The notes beneath the pieces are model-generated. The model was not told the origin of the DNA. It was given only the letters and a program-made list of their open reading frames with translations, and searched no databases. This document shows, piece by piece, positions 55,301 through 64,000 of a DNA stretch of 64,000 bases (position 1 is its first letter; the number at the start of each line of letters is the position of its first letter). This DNA is from Bacteroides sp. (GTDB lineage: Bacteria; Bacteroidota; Bacteroidia; Bacteroidales; Bacteroidaceae): positions 16,776 to 80,775 of the forward strand of contig NZ_JASLER010000090.1 of the NCBI RefSeq assembly GCF_030151085.1, given 5' to 3'. The translations under genes were made by a program, and so were the position numbers.

Positions 55301-55704
55301 GCACCCGTCTTTTCTGCTGAGAATTTTGTTTTGGTACCCGTTACAACTACTTCACCCAAAAGTTCGGAAGATTCAGTCATCTCTACATCCAAGTTGTAAA
55401 CTTCACCCAATTGGAGGGTGATATCTTGATATACCACTGTTTGATAACCGATGTAGGATATAGTAACCTTATAAGGACCACCTGTACGCATACCCTGAAT
55501 TGAATAGCGTCCGTCAACGTTAGTCACTGTACCATACTGCGAACCTGAAGGCATGTGAATAGCCTGAACAGTCGCACCAATAATCGGCTCTTTGCTAGCA
55601 TCTGTCACCTTACCAGCTAAAGAAGCTGTGGTAATTTGCGCATTTACACCTACGGCCATTAGAAGTAATGCAACCGTAAGTATGAGTCTTACTCTTTTTA
55701 ACAT
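52315..55704 (-). CDS. Oar-like TonB-dependent receptor
   Basis: The 1129-residue protein has a signal peptide (I-L-T-V-A-L-L-L-M-A-V-G-V-N-A), a carboxypeptidase-regulatory-like domain (about 28-115), then a TonB-receptor plug (about 120-260, with N-F-T-I-D-G-A-N-F and G-G-G-I-N-A-I-T-K-S-G-T-N) and a long barrel ending in R-Y-I-F-N. The plug style and length match Oar proteins, which in some Bacteroidetes and myxobacteria are involved in protein export or adhesion. No SusD-like partner is encoded next to it. Confidence 0.92.
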   Translation of the reverse strand: MLKRVRLILTVALLLMAVGVNAQITTASLAGKVTDASKEPIIGATVQAIHMPSGSQYGTVTNVDGRYSIQGMRTGGPYKVTISYIGYQTVVYQDITLQLGEVYNLDVEMTESSELLGEVVVTGTKTKFSAEKTGATTNINSAQINQLPTVNRSISDIARLSPYANGMSFAGGDGRSTNFTIDGANFNNNFGLSSNLPGGGNPISMDAIEEVQVVVAPFDVRQTNFIGGGINAITKSGTNSFRGTAYTYYRNQDMRGNRINGEDLGARADESKTTYGFTLGGPIIKNKLFFFVNYEKETTPGEVIKYRAREAGEKVDGMVSRTLKSDMEKVSKHLMDKYGYNTGSYTSFPADEENTKLLARIDWNITDRHRLSLRYNNTKNIAWNAPNGNSSDTGKRLSDNRVGPNSMSFANSMYSQDNKVQSWAADLNSRFTDKISNQLLFTYTSIEDMRGTNSSPFPFIDIMAGKGEDGKQLMESYISAGYELFTYNNGVNNKVTSIIDNFTFFTGNHKITAGISYEHQFANNAYMRNGTGYYRYNSLDDFLNGAAPESFALTYGFNGNANPKAQVTFNQLGFYAQDEWNVNNRLKLTYGIRFDNLMFDDKDIQRNDAIYALDFGGKKIDTGKWPGSNMQFSPRIGFSWDILGDKSLKMRGGTGVFTGRLPLVFFTNMPTNSNMLQNSVTFITDYGKGIVDPRLAQLAGGMITDMNQVIEKFNLPTTIEKHVAGSKISGVVEDFKMPQVWKSSIALDYQVPVSFPLTVTGEFMFTKNINAVTINNINIQNPDAWKYNKVTTTKGPDGKDVNTTELLHTGMQRFNGADNRMIYSYSPISNTDKNVKYTGDYVYYSGKNAVVMDNTSKGYGYTANITVNAQPVDNLMAMLAYTHTESKELSGLPGSDPVSTWTNLNTIDGPNFVDAQRSQYVVPDKVIASVSYYIPFRHKGLLRGTHLNLFYAGYSSNGYSFMYSNDMNGDGSANDLMYIPKDDSEIKFKTDDDRVAFWNFVEQDSYLKNHKGEYAEAYAARAPWVHRFDFRLMEDFEFKIGKTKHNIQLSFDIMNVGNLINSKWGISKTNTVSNNNRILKYEGVTSDKDLTPVYSMYKVNGEYPTKTYDTYQNYSECWKLQVGIRYIFN

Positions 55705-55753
55705 AATACCTTTTAATTAGTTTTCTTATATGTTATTTTTCTCAAAACCGACA

Positions 55754-55761
55754 CAAAGATA
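55754..55761 (-). promoter_or_regulatory. -7 promoter element of the Oar-like gene
   Basis: TATCTTTG on the minus strand, exact TAnnTTTG, 50 nt before the start. Confidence 0.6.
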
Positions 55762-55831
55762 CGCAAAATAAAATGTATTTATGTTACATATATATTACAA
55801 TATTTAAGATTAGAGTAAACATTACAATCTG

Positions 55832-58102
55832 CTATCTATCAGCACATGGTAGGATCACAGTAAAACGGCTGCCTTTGCCCACTTCCGACTCTACTTCAAT
55901 ACGTCCCTCCATCTTGTCGACAATAAGCATACAGATGGATAGACCCAATCCTACCCCTTGCGAAAATTCGCTATGCTTATAAAAACGTTCAAAGATAATT
56001 TTCTGTTCTTCAGCAGAAATACCGATTCCCGTATCTTCTATATAGATACGTACTTCATGTAATTGGGGCACGTAGGAATACCCTATCTTGATATAACCTG
56101 CGGACGTAAACTTATTGGCATTGTTCAGGAAGTTGGTAAGTACCTGAGTCAGGCGCATGGAATCAACATACACGCTGACGTTCTCATCGGGAAAGTCCTT
56201 GAGGAATTGCAAAGGTGAATGAATTAACAGCTGGTGAGTCAGGTAAATGTTCTCAAGCATCGTACGCACATCTTCATCCTGCAAATTAAAGGGAAGAGTG
56301 CCTGACTCAATACGCGCTAACTCTAACACATCGTCTACAAGCTTTAATAATAAACGGGTATTCAGGTTAATGATGTCCACAAATTCCTGCTTCTCTTCTC
56401 CGGAAAGTTCCACATCGGAAACCAGCATATTGGAGAATCCGGCGATGGCATTGAGCGGCGTACGGATTTCGTGGCTCATATTGTTGAGGAACGATTGTTT
56501 CAATTCTGCATGTTCGGCCAGCTTACGGGCTTGTATCAACTCATCTTCCCAATCCTTCACATCCTGTATGTTCTGCAACAGACCGGTGATAACCGGCTTG
56601 CTGTCCGTATGGATAGTATTATAACGGAACTCCCACCACTGATACTTACCGGTAAAATTGCAACGGTATTGTCCCTTATGGCGTGATGTATACTGAATCC
56701 TCTTAAAGCTATGAAGGAATTCCGAGCGGTCGTCGGGATGAATGAAGCGGAGAATTTCATTCAATTCGATAAGCTTATGCGGATGATGTATCAGGTCATT
56801 GAACTGGGAATCGAATATAATATCCTCCCCATCCATTCGCCAAGCATACGTGGCTGCACCTTCAATGGCAAGAGATAACGTCTCATGCTCATATCGCAGG
56901 TTTCGTTGCGCCTCGCGCTTACGACGGCGTTCCAGTCTGAGACTGCGAAACAGATAGAAGATAAGCGCCAACAGTACGGCACCGCCAAAAAAGGAAATGA
57001 ACAGAATATGATAATGATAACGCTCCGTGAAGGGAATATACATAACGATATATTCCGACGGGATATTGCCAAGAGGGATATTATAGCGGTGCAAAGTGTG
57101 CCAATTCAGCACATACTGCTTGGCGGATTGCTGCACCTGCCACTCCGGCATTTGCCCATGAAGCCGCTGTACAATGGCTCCCGCCATATCTTTCAACTGT
57201 GTTTCGAGCGGTGCAAAGTAACCACCCATCTTATGATCGAGTACTCCAAAACCCTCGTTGATTGTTTCAAAACAAGGATTCCGAAAAAGTGCGGCAGAAT
57301 TTACTGTAGTAAAATCGCGTTTGGTAAAAAGAAACAGCGTACGACTGCCACGTCCTGCCCAAGTAACTTTCTGCAAAGACAAGGCATTTGTTTCCAATCT
57401 AACGATTGCAGTAGTATCCAGTTTTTCATTCTCCAGTATGCTCTTCATAGAAAGCGAAACGATTCCTCCTCTCACCGTTCGGTGATTATACACATGCAGG
57501 TCTAAACCTCCATCACAAATTTCGTAACCATGACCGGCACATTGTTCGCACAACGATTGCCAGATAATATGGTCGAGAAACGTCTGCCCATTTAGTACGC
57601 AAATACGCGATTTGCCCATAATACGTTCCACCATGCGCACGGTGTTCAGATAGTCTGGTATATCTACGTAACCCGTTACGTTAGGATATTGTTGCAACAA
57701 TTCTTCATTGGGATAATTCACACCACTGAAAACCACCGGTATATCACGAATTAGAGGATTGTTACATGCCATTATCGAATAAGTAGCCTGATCGTCAAGC
57801 ACCGCCACCAGCACCGCACCCCATTCCGTAAGATCATCTATGATGAGCGAAGCACGTTCTTCTTCAGACTTTGCACCATATTCATCGCAATCAAGGTAAT
57901 ACTCCCGAATTTCACTATTCACACCTACATTTTGCAGTTCCTTCTTCAATATTTTAAGTGTCCTTTCAGCGTCTACATTTCCTTCTTCATAAGAGTGCAC
58001 CAAAGCAATCTTAGTATATCGCCCCGCATAAGTCGGACAAACCCAACCGGCAAGGCAGAGTAAAACGATAAGGGTAAATATTACAGCGCAAGATGTCTTC
58101 AT
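55832..58102 (-). CDS. membrane sensor histidine kinase with periplasmic ABC-substrate-binding-like sensor
   Basis: The 756-residue protein starts at ATG 58102, which begins a signal sequence (C-A-V-I-F-T-L-I-V-L-L-C-L-A-G-W); an in-frame ATG at 58168 lies upstream of the promoter box. The sensor (about 28-340) reads like an ABC sugar-type periplasmic binding fold (K-I-A-L-V-H-S-Y-E, V-A-V-L-D-D-Q-A-T, P-V-V-F-S-G-V). A membrane helix lies at about 373-395, then a PAS domain (420-525), HisKA with N-N-M-S-H-E-I-R-T-P (His544) and HATPase with N-F-L-N-N-A-N-K-F and D-T-G-I-G. It lacks a receiver domain and no response regulator is adjacent. Confidence 0.9.
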   Translation of the reverse strand: MKTSCAVIFTLIVLLCLAGWVCPTYAGRYTKIALVHSYEEGNVDAERTLKILKKELQNVGVNSEIREYYLDCDEYGAKSEEERASLIIDDLTEWGAVLVAVLDDQATYSIMACNNPLIRDIPVVFSGVNYPNEELLQQYPNVTGYVDIPDYLNTVRMVERIMGKSRICVLNGQTFLDHIIWQSLCEQCAGHGYEICDGGLDLHVYNHRTVRGGIVSLSMKSILENEKLDTTAIVRLETNALSLQKVTWAGRGSRTLFLFTKRDFTTVNSAALFRNPCFETINEGFGVLDHKMGGYFAPLETQLKDMAGAIVQRLHGQMPEWQVQQSAKQYVLNWHTLHRYNIPLGNIPSEYIVMYIPFTERYHYHILFISFFGGAVLLALIFYLFRSLRLERRRKREAQRNLRYEHETLSLAIEGAATYAWRMDGEDIIFDSQFNDLIHHPHKLIELNEILRFIHPDDRSEFLHSFKRIQYTSRHKGQYRCNFTGKYQWWEFRYNTIHTDSKPVITGLLQNIQDVKDWEDELIQARKLAEHAELKQSFLNNMSHEIRTPLNAIAGFSNMLVSDVELSGEEKQEFVDIINLNTRLLLKLVDDVLELARIESGTLPFNLQDEDVRTMLENIYLTHQLLIHSPLQFLKDFPDENVSVYVDSMRLTQVLTNFLNNANKFTSAGYIKIGYSYVPQLHEVRIYIEDTGIGISAEEQKIIFERFYKHSEFSQGVGLGLSICMLIVDKMEGRIEVESEVGKGSRFTVILPCADR

Positions 58103-58134
58103 TATATTTAAATTGTGTTTGCCATAAACAAAGA

Positions 58135-58142
58135 CAAAGATA
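58135..58142 (-). promoter_or_regulatory. -7 promoter element of the sensor kinase gene
   Basis: TATCTTTG on the minus strand, 33 nt before the start at 58102; it decides against the longer start. The rest of the gap 58143-58430 is AT-rich with no feature seen. Confidence 0.55.
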
Positions 58143-58434
58143 GGAATGTTTGGAAAAATATGCTGCAAAAATCATCACTGATTGCACGGTGTTAAAGAAA
58201 TCTTATTTAAAAGCACTGATTATAAAATTTGATAATCGATTTAAAACGATGTAATCTATAGCAACATGGTTTTCCTTTCATTGTACCTATATCAAAAAGA
58301 AGAAAGCATAGAAAAGCTATTAAATGACAAGATACCATTTATTTTCATCAAGACCGCTTTTATCGTTTTGAAAAATATACGGGATGTTTATTTATAATTA
58401 AGATACTATTGAATGAGGTAAAACCACTAAATAA

Positions 58435-58470
58435 AGAGGGACGTCAATCCTTGCCGGATGACGCCCCTCT
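58435..58470 (-). terminator. terminator after the lipoprotein gene
   Basis: On the minus strand GAGGGGCGTCATCC pairs with GGATTGACGTCCCTC (one bulged base), followed by TTTATTT. Confidence 0.7.
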
Positions 58471-58503
58471 CCTAATTTATTTTATTATAAAATCCAACTA
58501 CTC

Positions 58504-59826
58504 TTATCGAGCTACCGGACCTCCCGTTTTTTCAAACTTACCTAGTTCTTCATTGAACATGAAGGACATAGCGTAGTTACCATCACCACGTCCACTGTAC
58601 ATTTTGTAAACTACCACATAGCTCAAGCCCGAATCTGGTTTGTCAATCCAAGTAGGAAGGAGAACTTCAGCAATACCGAAAGCCAAATGTTCATCCATAA
58701 TAGCCTGTATCTCTTCATCAGACTTACCAGTCAGATAACCGTCGACATTATAAAAACTCTTCCATGTGCTATACTTATTGTTGATATTACCATACTTACC
58801 GGATGAACCGAAGTAATATTCCTCCTGAGTAGGATTCTGGTCACTCAAGAAAGCCGGTTTGTTTGCAATAACCCAGTCCACCAATGCCTGATAGTCAGCA
58901 GCAGCAAAAGTAATAGTCTTTGTACCACCCAATAAACGAAGTACAGTCCAAGCAGTACCATCGAAAGAAAGCTCTGCAATCTTTGTAGATACCGTCAGGA
59001 TTTCAGCAAAAGGATCGTATGCAGTCCACGCATTTCCGTCGTACTTATACAATGCACTTACATCCGAAGTCACCTTATTAGCATAATACTTATAAGTCAC
59101 CTCACAAGTAGTTCCCGCTTTAGCGTATGCATATTTCTGCTTCAAGAAAATGCCTAAGATGAAATCTGCATCCATATTGGCATCGAAATTATCGTATTTA
59201 CCCGGCTGACCGCTTTCAGTGCCCATAGCGTCGTAGTCTTCGGTAGCTAATGTAAGTTCCTTGTCGGGTGCAAAACTGCTATACTCTTCCCATCCGTCAG
59301 ACACTTTCTTATAAGTTTTCACTAAGTCGGAAGTTTTTCCACCACCATAAAACTTATAAGTAACGCTGACAATCTTACCAGCGGCAAGGCTAGCATACTT
59401 CACATCACAGAACGCTGTCAGAAAAGCATCTACATCCATGTTGGCATCGAAGTTATCATACTTGCCCGGCTGACCAGGTTCTGTACCCATTGAATCGTAA
59501 TCTTCCTTAACTAATGTATATTCTTCATCGGCTGCAACCGGTGCATAGTCTTGCGTAATATCTCCGTATTGCACATTCACTTTAGCTGTAGAACCTTTAT
59601 CGCAATAAGGATAAATTCCTTTCAGCATGCTGTTTAACTCAGTCTGAAGCGCAGCCCGATCGCTGAAATACCCTTCAGCAGGATACTTTCCTGTAAATTC
59701 ACCTTCATACTGAATAATATCAGCTATCGGGTTATCATCGTAACCATCAAAATACTTATCATTATAGTCGCAACCTGCCAAAAGAAGCATCAGCGCAAAC
59801 AAACTAAATATCATTTTTCTATTCAT
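58504..59826 (-). CDS. surface lipoprotein with internal sequence repeats, partner of the TonB receptor
   Basis: The 440-residue protein has a lipoprotein signal with lipobox L-L-A-G-C (Cys19) followed by D-Y-N-D, acidic residues typical of Bacteroidetes surface lipoproteins. Two close repeats of about 85 residues (103-187 and 191-272) share E-D-Y-D-x-M-G-T-E and P-G-Q-P-G-K-Y-D-N-F-D-A-N-M-D. A third, diverged copy (about 305-440) has the similar G-K-Y-G-N-I-N-N. It starts 23 nt after the receptor and ends at a terminator, so the two form an operon. It takes the place of a SusD-type protein but does not resemble SusD. Ligand unknown. Confidence 0.75.
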   Translation of the reverse strand: MNRKMIFSLFALMLLLAGCDYNDKYFDGYDDNPIADIIQYEGEFTGKYPAEGYFSDRAALQTELNSMLKGIYPYCDKGSTAKVNVQYGDITQDYAPVAADEEYTLVKEDYDSMGTEPGQPGKYDNFDANMDVDAFLTAFCDVKYASLAAGKIVSVTYKFYGGGKTSDLVKTYKKVSDGWEEYSSFAPDKELTLATEDYDAMGTESGQPGKYDNFDANMDADFILGIFLKQKYAYAKAGTTCEVTYKYYANKVTSDVSALYKYDGNAWTAYDPFAEILTVSTKIAELSFDGTAWTVLRLLGGTKTITFAAADYQALVDWVIANKPAFLSDQNPTQEEYYFGSSGKYGNINNKYSTWKSFYNVDGYLTGKSDEEIQAIMDEHLAFGIAEVLLPTWIDKPDSGLSYVVVYKMYSGRGDGNYAMSFMFNEELGKFEKTGGPVAR

Positions 59827-59849
59827 AATCGTACTTCTTTAAATAAGGT

Positions 59850-62570
59850 TTAGAAATTGAACTTCAATCTTACAGAATAGGTACGGCCAAAGCCATAGAG
59901 CACACGGTAAGCTGTTTCCCAATTGCTGCCCGAACCATCGAAAGCATCGGCAATATATTCCTGATCGAAGAGGTTATCTATGTTACCACTCAAAGTAGCA
60001 CGTACTTTGCCGAAGTCGAAAGTATATCCGGCGTTCAAGTCTACTGTACTATAAGAGGGAATTCTCCAAGGTTCGTTAATTACCAATGGCTTAGTTGGTG
60101 ACAAATCAGAGGCATTAATATTATAGTCGGCATAGTTACGACCGTAGAAGTTCCAATCCAATCCAACACGCACACCCTTCATAGGACGTACATTAAGACC
60201 TAAAGCAGCTGTTGTTTGTGCGGCTCCACCTACGTGGATGTCATCCAATTTTATATTCGCCTTCATGTGATCTTCGGCTCCGGCAGCGGAAGCAATACCA
60301 CCATTCAGGTCTTTCATCGGCTCGCCTGCTGTGTTATAGAAATAACCGTTAGCATCACAGTCCCAACGCCAGTCACCAATAGAGAACATACCAGTAATAT
60401 CCAACCAGTTGAAAGGTTTCACCGCAAAATCTAGTTCTATACCCATGTGACGTGCGTCTACACCCTGCATATTCACCGTCCATCGGTCTTGAATCTTCTG
60501 TCCGCTTTCATCAGTATAGTCAAAATCTCCCGGCTTGAACATGGTCTTATCCATCCAAGTGGTGTAGTATGCATTCACATTGGCTGTAAAGAAACGGCTG
60601 CGATAGCCATATCCTAATTCGAACGACAAAATCTTTTCATTCTTTGCATCGGGATTCAATGCATGACTGTTTTGAGAGTTAATGAAAGCCGCTTCAAACA
60701 TCGGAGCACGGGTAATATAACCCAAGTTGAAGAAAACATTGTGATTTTCTGTCAAATTGTAATTCGCACCACCTTTGACATTAAAGCCTAAATAGTTATT
60801 TGTATCTGACTTAGCATGTGCCTTGTCGTAGTAGAAGCGATCATAACGCCAATAACCAGTATTAGAGATAGAACCGGAAACGAATGCATTCAATTTGTCT
60901 TGATTGTACTCCAATTGCGCAAAAACTCCTTCGGACATAACGAAACCATCGTAATCACGATATACCACATCGCCCACACCCAGTTTCTTGTATTTAAATT
61001 CATTGGTTCCTGCACCTGCAAAGTTTTCGTCTTTTACCATGGCGCGATTGCGGTCAATGTAGTAGGCACCATTGTAAAGATCGATAATCTTATTCTGATG
61101 CAAACCTTTGTAGTAACGGAAGTCAATACCGCCATAGAAGTCTAAGTGTTCACCAATCTTAGTGGTATAAGTAGAGAGCAAACCATACCATATATGGTTG
61201 TTCAGGTTCTTACTCATCACCATTTTCGAACCGGTAGTACTCTGCTCATTCATCTCTTGAATCTGATCGTAAGCAAATGTACCGTCAGCATTACGATAAG
61301 TCGTATTTAACATACCATTTGAAGAGCCATACCAACCACTTGAGTGTGCCGCGTCGCCCTGACCGGAATAACCGTTACCACGACCGATAGACATATACAG
61401 AGCTGTACTCAAACTTGATTTACTATCAATCTGCCACAAGTGGTTCAATGAAATCTGAGGCTTATGATATTCATTATAGCCCGAAGTTTTGCGTTCGCCG
61501 TTCTTGCCGAAACCATAGGTAGCATTATATTTATAAGGACTGTCTCCTCCCATATAGTTTTTAACTTGCTGCCATCCTTTAATAGTAAGACCATCGTAAC
61601 TGCTGCGTTGATAGTGACTCTGCGGAGCACCAAAAGCGCTCAAAGTCAACTGATGATTATCGTTGAAGCGCTTGGCAATGCTTACAAACCAGTTATAACC
61701 TTCGAACTCGGTTCCTTGAATATAACCGTCACCCCAAGTCTTTCCACCCATCAAAGTGAATGCCCATCCGTCTTTGCTCAGACCAGAAGATACACCGAAC
61801 AGAATCTTGTTATAACCGTCGTTACCCATGCCGTAAGAAGCAAAACCACCTTTATTGGCTTCTACTCCCTTCGTGATAACATTGATAGATCCACCTACAG
61901 CCGGAGAGGCAACTTTGGAAGCTCCCAAACCACGTTGTACCTGCATAGAGCGAGTAACATCAGACAAACCAGCCCAGTTGGACCAATACACCTTATTATT
62001 CTCCATACCGTTCATCGGCACACCGTTAATCATCACGGCTACATTTTCCTGCTTGAAACCACGGATTACAGTCTTAGAGTCACCAAAACCACCACCATCT
62101 TTCGTACTGTGTACACCCGGAGTAGATTTCAAGATTTCAGGAAATTCTTTTGTACCCAACTTTTCTTCAATGAATACCGGATCTACTGTAGATACAGCCA
62201 CCGGAGTTTTACGAGCAACAGCTACTGAAGAAGTAATTGTAACGTCCGCTAACATTACCGCATCGGGCTGCATTTTGATTACGCCCAAATCTACAGAAGC
62301 GCCCTTCTGTGCTACCTTTTGTTTAAGGTCTTTATAACCTACATACCTAAATACCAATGTGCTATTTGGAGCAACACTTTGCTTGAAATAGCCATCAATA
62401 TCGGTCACCGATCCTTGTGAAGTACCGTCTACCATTACAGCAGCACCCACTAACGGTTCTCCCGTTTCTGAATCAACAAGCTGACCTCTCACTGCTGTCT
62501 GCGCAATTGCAGCGGTACAAAATACCGACAATACAGCAACCAACAGGAATTGAATTAGATTTTTTCTCAT
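59850..62570 (-). CDS. TonB-dependent outer-membrane receptor (carboxypeptidase-regulatory-like domain)
   Basis: The 906-residue protein has a signal peptide (L-L-V-A-V-L-S-V-F-C-T-A-A-I-A), a carboxypeptidase-regulatory-like domain (25-110), a plug (about 120-235: I-R-G-F-K-Q-E-N-V-A-V-M-I-N-G-V-P, G-G-S-I-N-V-I-T-K-G) and a 22-strand-type barrel ending in S-V-R-L-K-F-N-F. The shape is of the general TonB-receptor type (siderophore or metal style) rather than SusC, and its partner lipoprotein is not SusD. Substrate unknown. Confidence 0.93.
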   Translation of the reverse strand: MRKNLIQFLLVAVLSVFCTAAIAQTAVRGQLVDSETGEPLVGAAVMVDGTSQGSVTDIDGYFKQSVAPNSTLVFRYVGYKDLKQKVAQKGASVDLGVIKMQPDAVMLADVTITSSVAVARKTPVAVSTVDPVFIEEKLGTKEFPEILKSTPGVHSTKDGGGFGDSKTVIRGFKQENVAVMINGVPMNGMENNKVYWSNWAGLSDVTRSMQVQRGLGASKVASPAVGGSINVITKGVEANKGGFASYGMGNDGYNKILFGVSSGLSKDGWAFTLMGGKTWGDGYIQGTEFEGYNWFVSIAKRFNDNHQLTLSAFGAPQSHYQRSSYDGLTIKGWQQVKNYMGGDSPYKYNATYGFGKNGERKTSGYNEYHKPQISLNHLWQIDSKSSLSTALYMSIGRGNGYSGQGDAAHSSGWYGSSNGMLNTTYRNADGTFAYDQIQEMNEQSTTGSKMVMSKNLNNHIWYGLLSTYTTKIGEHLDFYGGIDFRYYKGLHQNKIIDLYNGAYYIDRNRAMVKDENFAGAGTNEFKYKKLGVGDVVYRDYDGFVMSEGVFAQLEYNQDKLNAFVSGSISNTGYWRYDRFYYDKAHAKSDTNNYLGFNVKGGANYNLTENHNVFFNLGYITRAPMFEAAFINSQNSHALNPDAKNEKILSFELGYGYRSRFFTANVNAYYTTWMDKTMFKPGDFDYTDESGQKIQDRWTVNMQGVDARHMGIELDFAVKPFNWLDITGMFSIGDWRWDCDANGYFYNTAGEPMKDLNGGIASAAGAEDHMKANIKLDDIHVGGAAQTTAALGLNVRPMKGVRVGLDWNFYGRNYADYNINASDLSPTKPLVINEPWRIPSYSTVDLNAGYTFDFGKVRATLSGNIDNLFDQEYIADAFDGSGSNWETAYRVLYGFGRTYSVRLKFNF

Positions 62571-62628
62571 AATTCTGTTTTTTGTTAATAGATAGTGTTA
62601 ATTAAAGATTAAATTATGTTTCGAGTCG

Positions 62629-62636
62629 CAAATATA
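62629..62636 (-). promoter_or_regulatory. -7 promoter element of the TonB receptor operon
   Basis: TATATTTG on the minus strand, 59 nt before the start. Confidence 0.55.
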
Positions 62637-62714
62637 GTTAATATAAACCACATATATATTACAAATATGCTACATTTTTTTAGCGCTTTGAAGCATCTTT
62701 GAAACTTTTTTAAA

Positions 62715-62745
62715 CAAAAAAAGCCCCGCATTTTCATGCGGAGCT
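62715..62745 (-). terminator. terminator of ettA
   Basis: On the minus strand AGCTCCGCAT pairs with ATGCGGGGCT around a 4-nt loop (62722-62745), followed by a run of T. Confidence 0.85.
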
Positions 62746-62795
62746 TTCGTTTTGTCAATATGTTCAAATAGCCTAACTTCCGTATTTCACGAAAA

Positions 62796-64000
62796 TTAAT
62801 CGTTCATAAGCTTTCTGTAACGCACACGGGTGGGTTCTTCCTTACCCAAACGTTTCTGTTTATTTTCCTCATATTCAGAATAAGAACCTTCAAAGAAAAA
62901 GACATTTGAGTCCCCTTCAAAAGCTAGAATATGTGTGCAAATACGGTCGAGGAACCAGCGGTCATGGCTAATTACTACGGCACATCCGGCAAAATCTTCC
63001 AAACCTTCTTCGAGAGCACGAAGGGTATTCACGTCAATATCATTGGTAGGTTCGTCCAGCAGAAGCACATTTCCTTCTTCTTTCAGGCAGAGTGCCAAGT
63101 GCAAGCGGTTGCGTTCACCACCGGAAAGTACTCCACAAAGTTTTTCCTGATCGCCACCCGAGAAGTTGAAACGTGACAAGTAAGCACGGGCATTGATGTC
63201 ACGTCCACCCATGCGGATGAGTTCCGTACCACCGGAGATAACTTGATAAACGCTCTTGTTAGGGTCAATATCTTTATGCTGTTGGTCTACGTAAGCCACC
63301 TTTACAGTCTCTCCTACTTCAAACTCACCTTTATCCACGTTCTCCAATCCCATGATAAGACGGAAAAGAGTAGTCTTACCGGCACCGTTAGGACCGATGA
63401 TACCTACAATACCGTTAGGCGGAAGCATGAAGTTGAGATCATCAAAGAGTAGCTTGTCTCCAAATGCTTTAGCCACATGCTTAGCCTCGATCACCTTGTT
63501 ACCTAGACGCGGACCGTTGGGGATGAAGATTTCCAGTTTCTCTTCTTTCTCCTTGATGTCTTCGTTCATCAACTTATCGTATGAATTCAAACGAGCTTTA
63601 CCTTTAGCCTGACGAGCTTTAGGAGCCATACGCACCCAGTCTAACTCTCGTTCAAGGGTTTTACGACGCTTGCTGGCAGTCTTCTCTTCCATCTCCATAC
63701 GTTTGGTCTTCTGTTCCAACCAGCTGGAATAGTTGCCTTTCCAAGGAATGCCTTCGCCACGGTCCAATTCAAGAATCCATCCGGCTACGTGATCGAGGAA
63801 GTAACGGTCGTGGGTTACGGCAATTACCGTACCTTCGTACTGTTGCAAGTGTTGTTCCAACCAGTCGATAGATTCGGCATCGAGGTGGTTGGTAGGCTCA
63901 TCCAAAAGAAGTACATCAGGCTTTTGCAACAACAATCGGCATAGAGCTACACGACGACGCTCACCACCGGAGAGATGTTCTACCGACTGATCTTCGGGCG
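62796..64000 (-). CDS. ettA: energy-dependent translational throttle protein EttA (ABC-F), N-terminal part outside window
   Basis: The visible 401 codons run to the window edge; the Met at 63935 is internal, because the frame continues with L-S-G-G-E-R-R-R (ABC signature of domain 1). Present: Walker B V-L-L-L-D-E-P-T-N-H-L-D of domain 1, the ABC-F linker with K-R-R-K-T-L-E-R-E-L-D-W-V-R, Walker A G-P-N-G-A-G-K-T-T, signature L-S-G-G-E-R-N-R and Walker B L-L-L-D-E-P-T-N-D of domain 2. The W-V-R linker and the arm sequence are typical of EttA, which binds the ribosomal E site and gates early elongation by ATP/ADP ratio. Cytoplasmic. Confidence 0.95.
   Translation of the reverse strand, partial: PEDQSVEHLSGGERRRVALCRLLLQKPDVLLLDEPTNHLDAESIDWLEQHLQQYEGTVIAVTHDRYFLDHVAGWILELDRGEGIPWKGNYSSWLEQKTKRMEMEEKTASKRRKTLERELDWVRMAPKARQAKGKARLNSYDKLMNEDIKEKEEKLEIFIPNGPRLGNKVIEAKHVAKAFGDKLLFDDLNFMLPPNGIVGIIGPNGAGKTTLFRLIMGLENVDKGEFEVGETVKVAYVDQQHKDIDPNKSVYQVISGGTELIRMGGRDINARAYLSRFNFSGGDQEKLCGVLSGGERNRLHLALCLKEEGNVLLLDEPTNDIDVNTLRALEEGLEDFAGCAVVISHDRWFLDRICTHILAFEGDSNVFFFEGSYSEYEENKQKRLGKEEPTRVRYRKLMND

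Noticed and set aside
63935..64000. Start of ettA at the Met at 63935
   Set aside because: The frame continues upstream with the ABC signature L-S-G-G-E-R, so that Met is internal and the gene leaves the window.

Overview
The window looks like chromosomal DNA from a Bacteroides-type gut bacterium (order Bacteroidales). The evidence is a six-gene nqrABCDEF sodium pump, SusC-like and Oar-like TonB-dependent receptors, a DUF5686 surface protein, Bacteroidetes-style short serA and serC, and many promoters with the Bacteroides -7 motif TAnnTTTG. The species cannot be fixed from the sequence alone. No rRNA, tRNA or CRISPR array was recognised.

Layout. 1-2 kb: the start of an FKBP isomerase, then an ECF sigma factor with a likely membrane anti-sigma partner, divergent from a small DUF6249-like membrane protein. 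The two directions share identical ECF-type promoters. 2-17.3 kb: an accessory zone of giant signalling NTPases (a DUF4062-NTPase-TPR protein; a SIR2-like/TIR protein paired with a 1667-residue NTPase-LRR-membrane-WD40 protein) wrapped around core genes serC-serA-DUF1015 and dbpA. 17.3-19 kb: a disturbed stretch with short ORFs and an internally deleted IS4-family element with an intact target duplication. 19-21.7 kb: a TPR/HTH regulator and an HU-like DNA-binding protein.

21.7-27.7 kb: the nqr operon. 28-35 kb: a bleomycin-hydrolase-like peptidase, a BamA-like barrel protein, a glycosyltransferase and a soluble hybrid histidine kinase. 34.8-40.8 kb: a magnesium P-type ATPase followed by a porin-like gene, preceded by a two-component system. 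Four exact RTTAGAR repeats at 11-bp steps sit just upstream of the mgtA promoter and probably link the two. 41-52 kb: an oxaloacetate-decarboxylase-like protein without a biotin lysine, an ECF sigma factor, a TRIC/UPF0126 channel, a WecB-like protein with an altered active site, DUF5686, rarA, a D-2-hydroxyacid dehydrogenase and an EEP-family phosphodiesterase. 52-64 kb: an Oar-like receptor, a sensor kinase, a TonB receptor with a repeat-containing lipoprotein, and most of ettA.

Best candidates for something undescribed: (1) the SIR2-like/TIR plus membrane NTPase-LRR-WD40 gene pair, whose topology places the two sensor-type domains outside the cytoplasm; (2) a class of intergenic arrays with a 22-nt period, always just 3' of a gene, at three or four loci; (3) the mirrored ECF promoters at 924-1014; (4) the operator array at mgtA.
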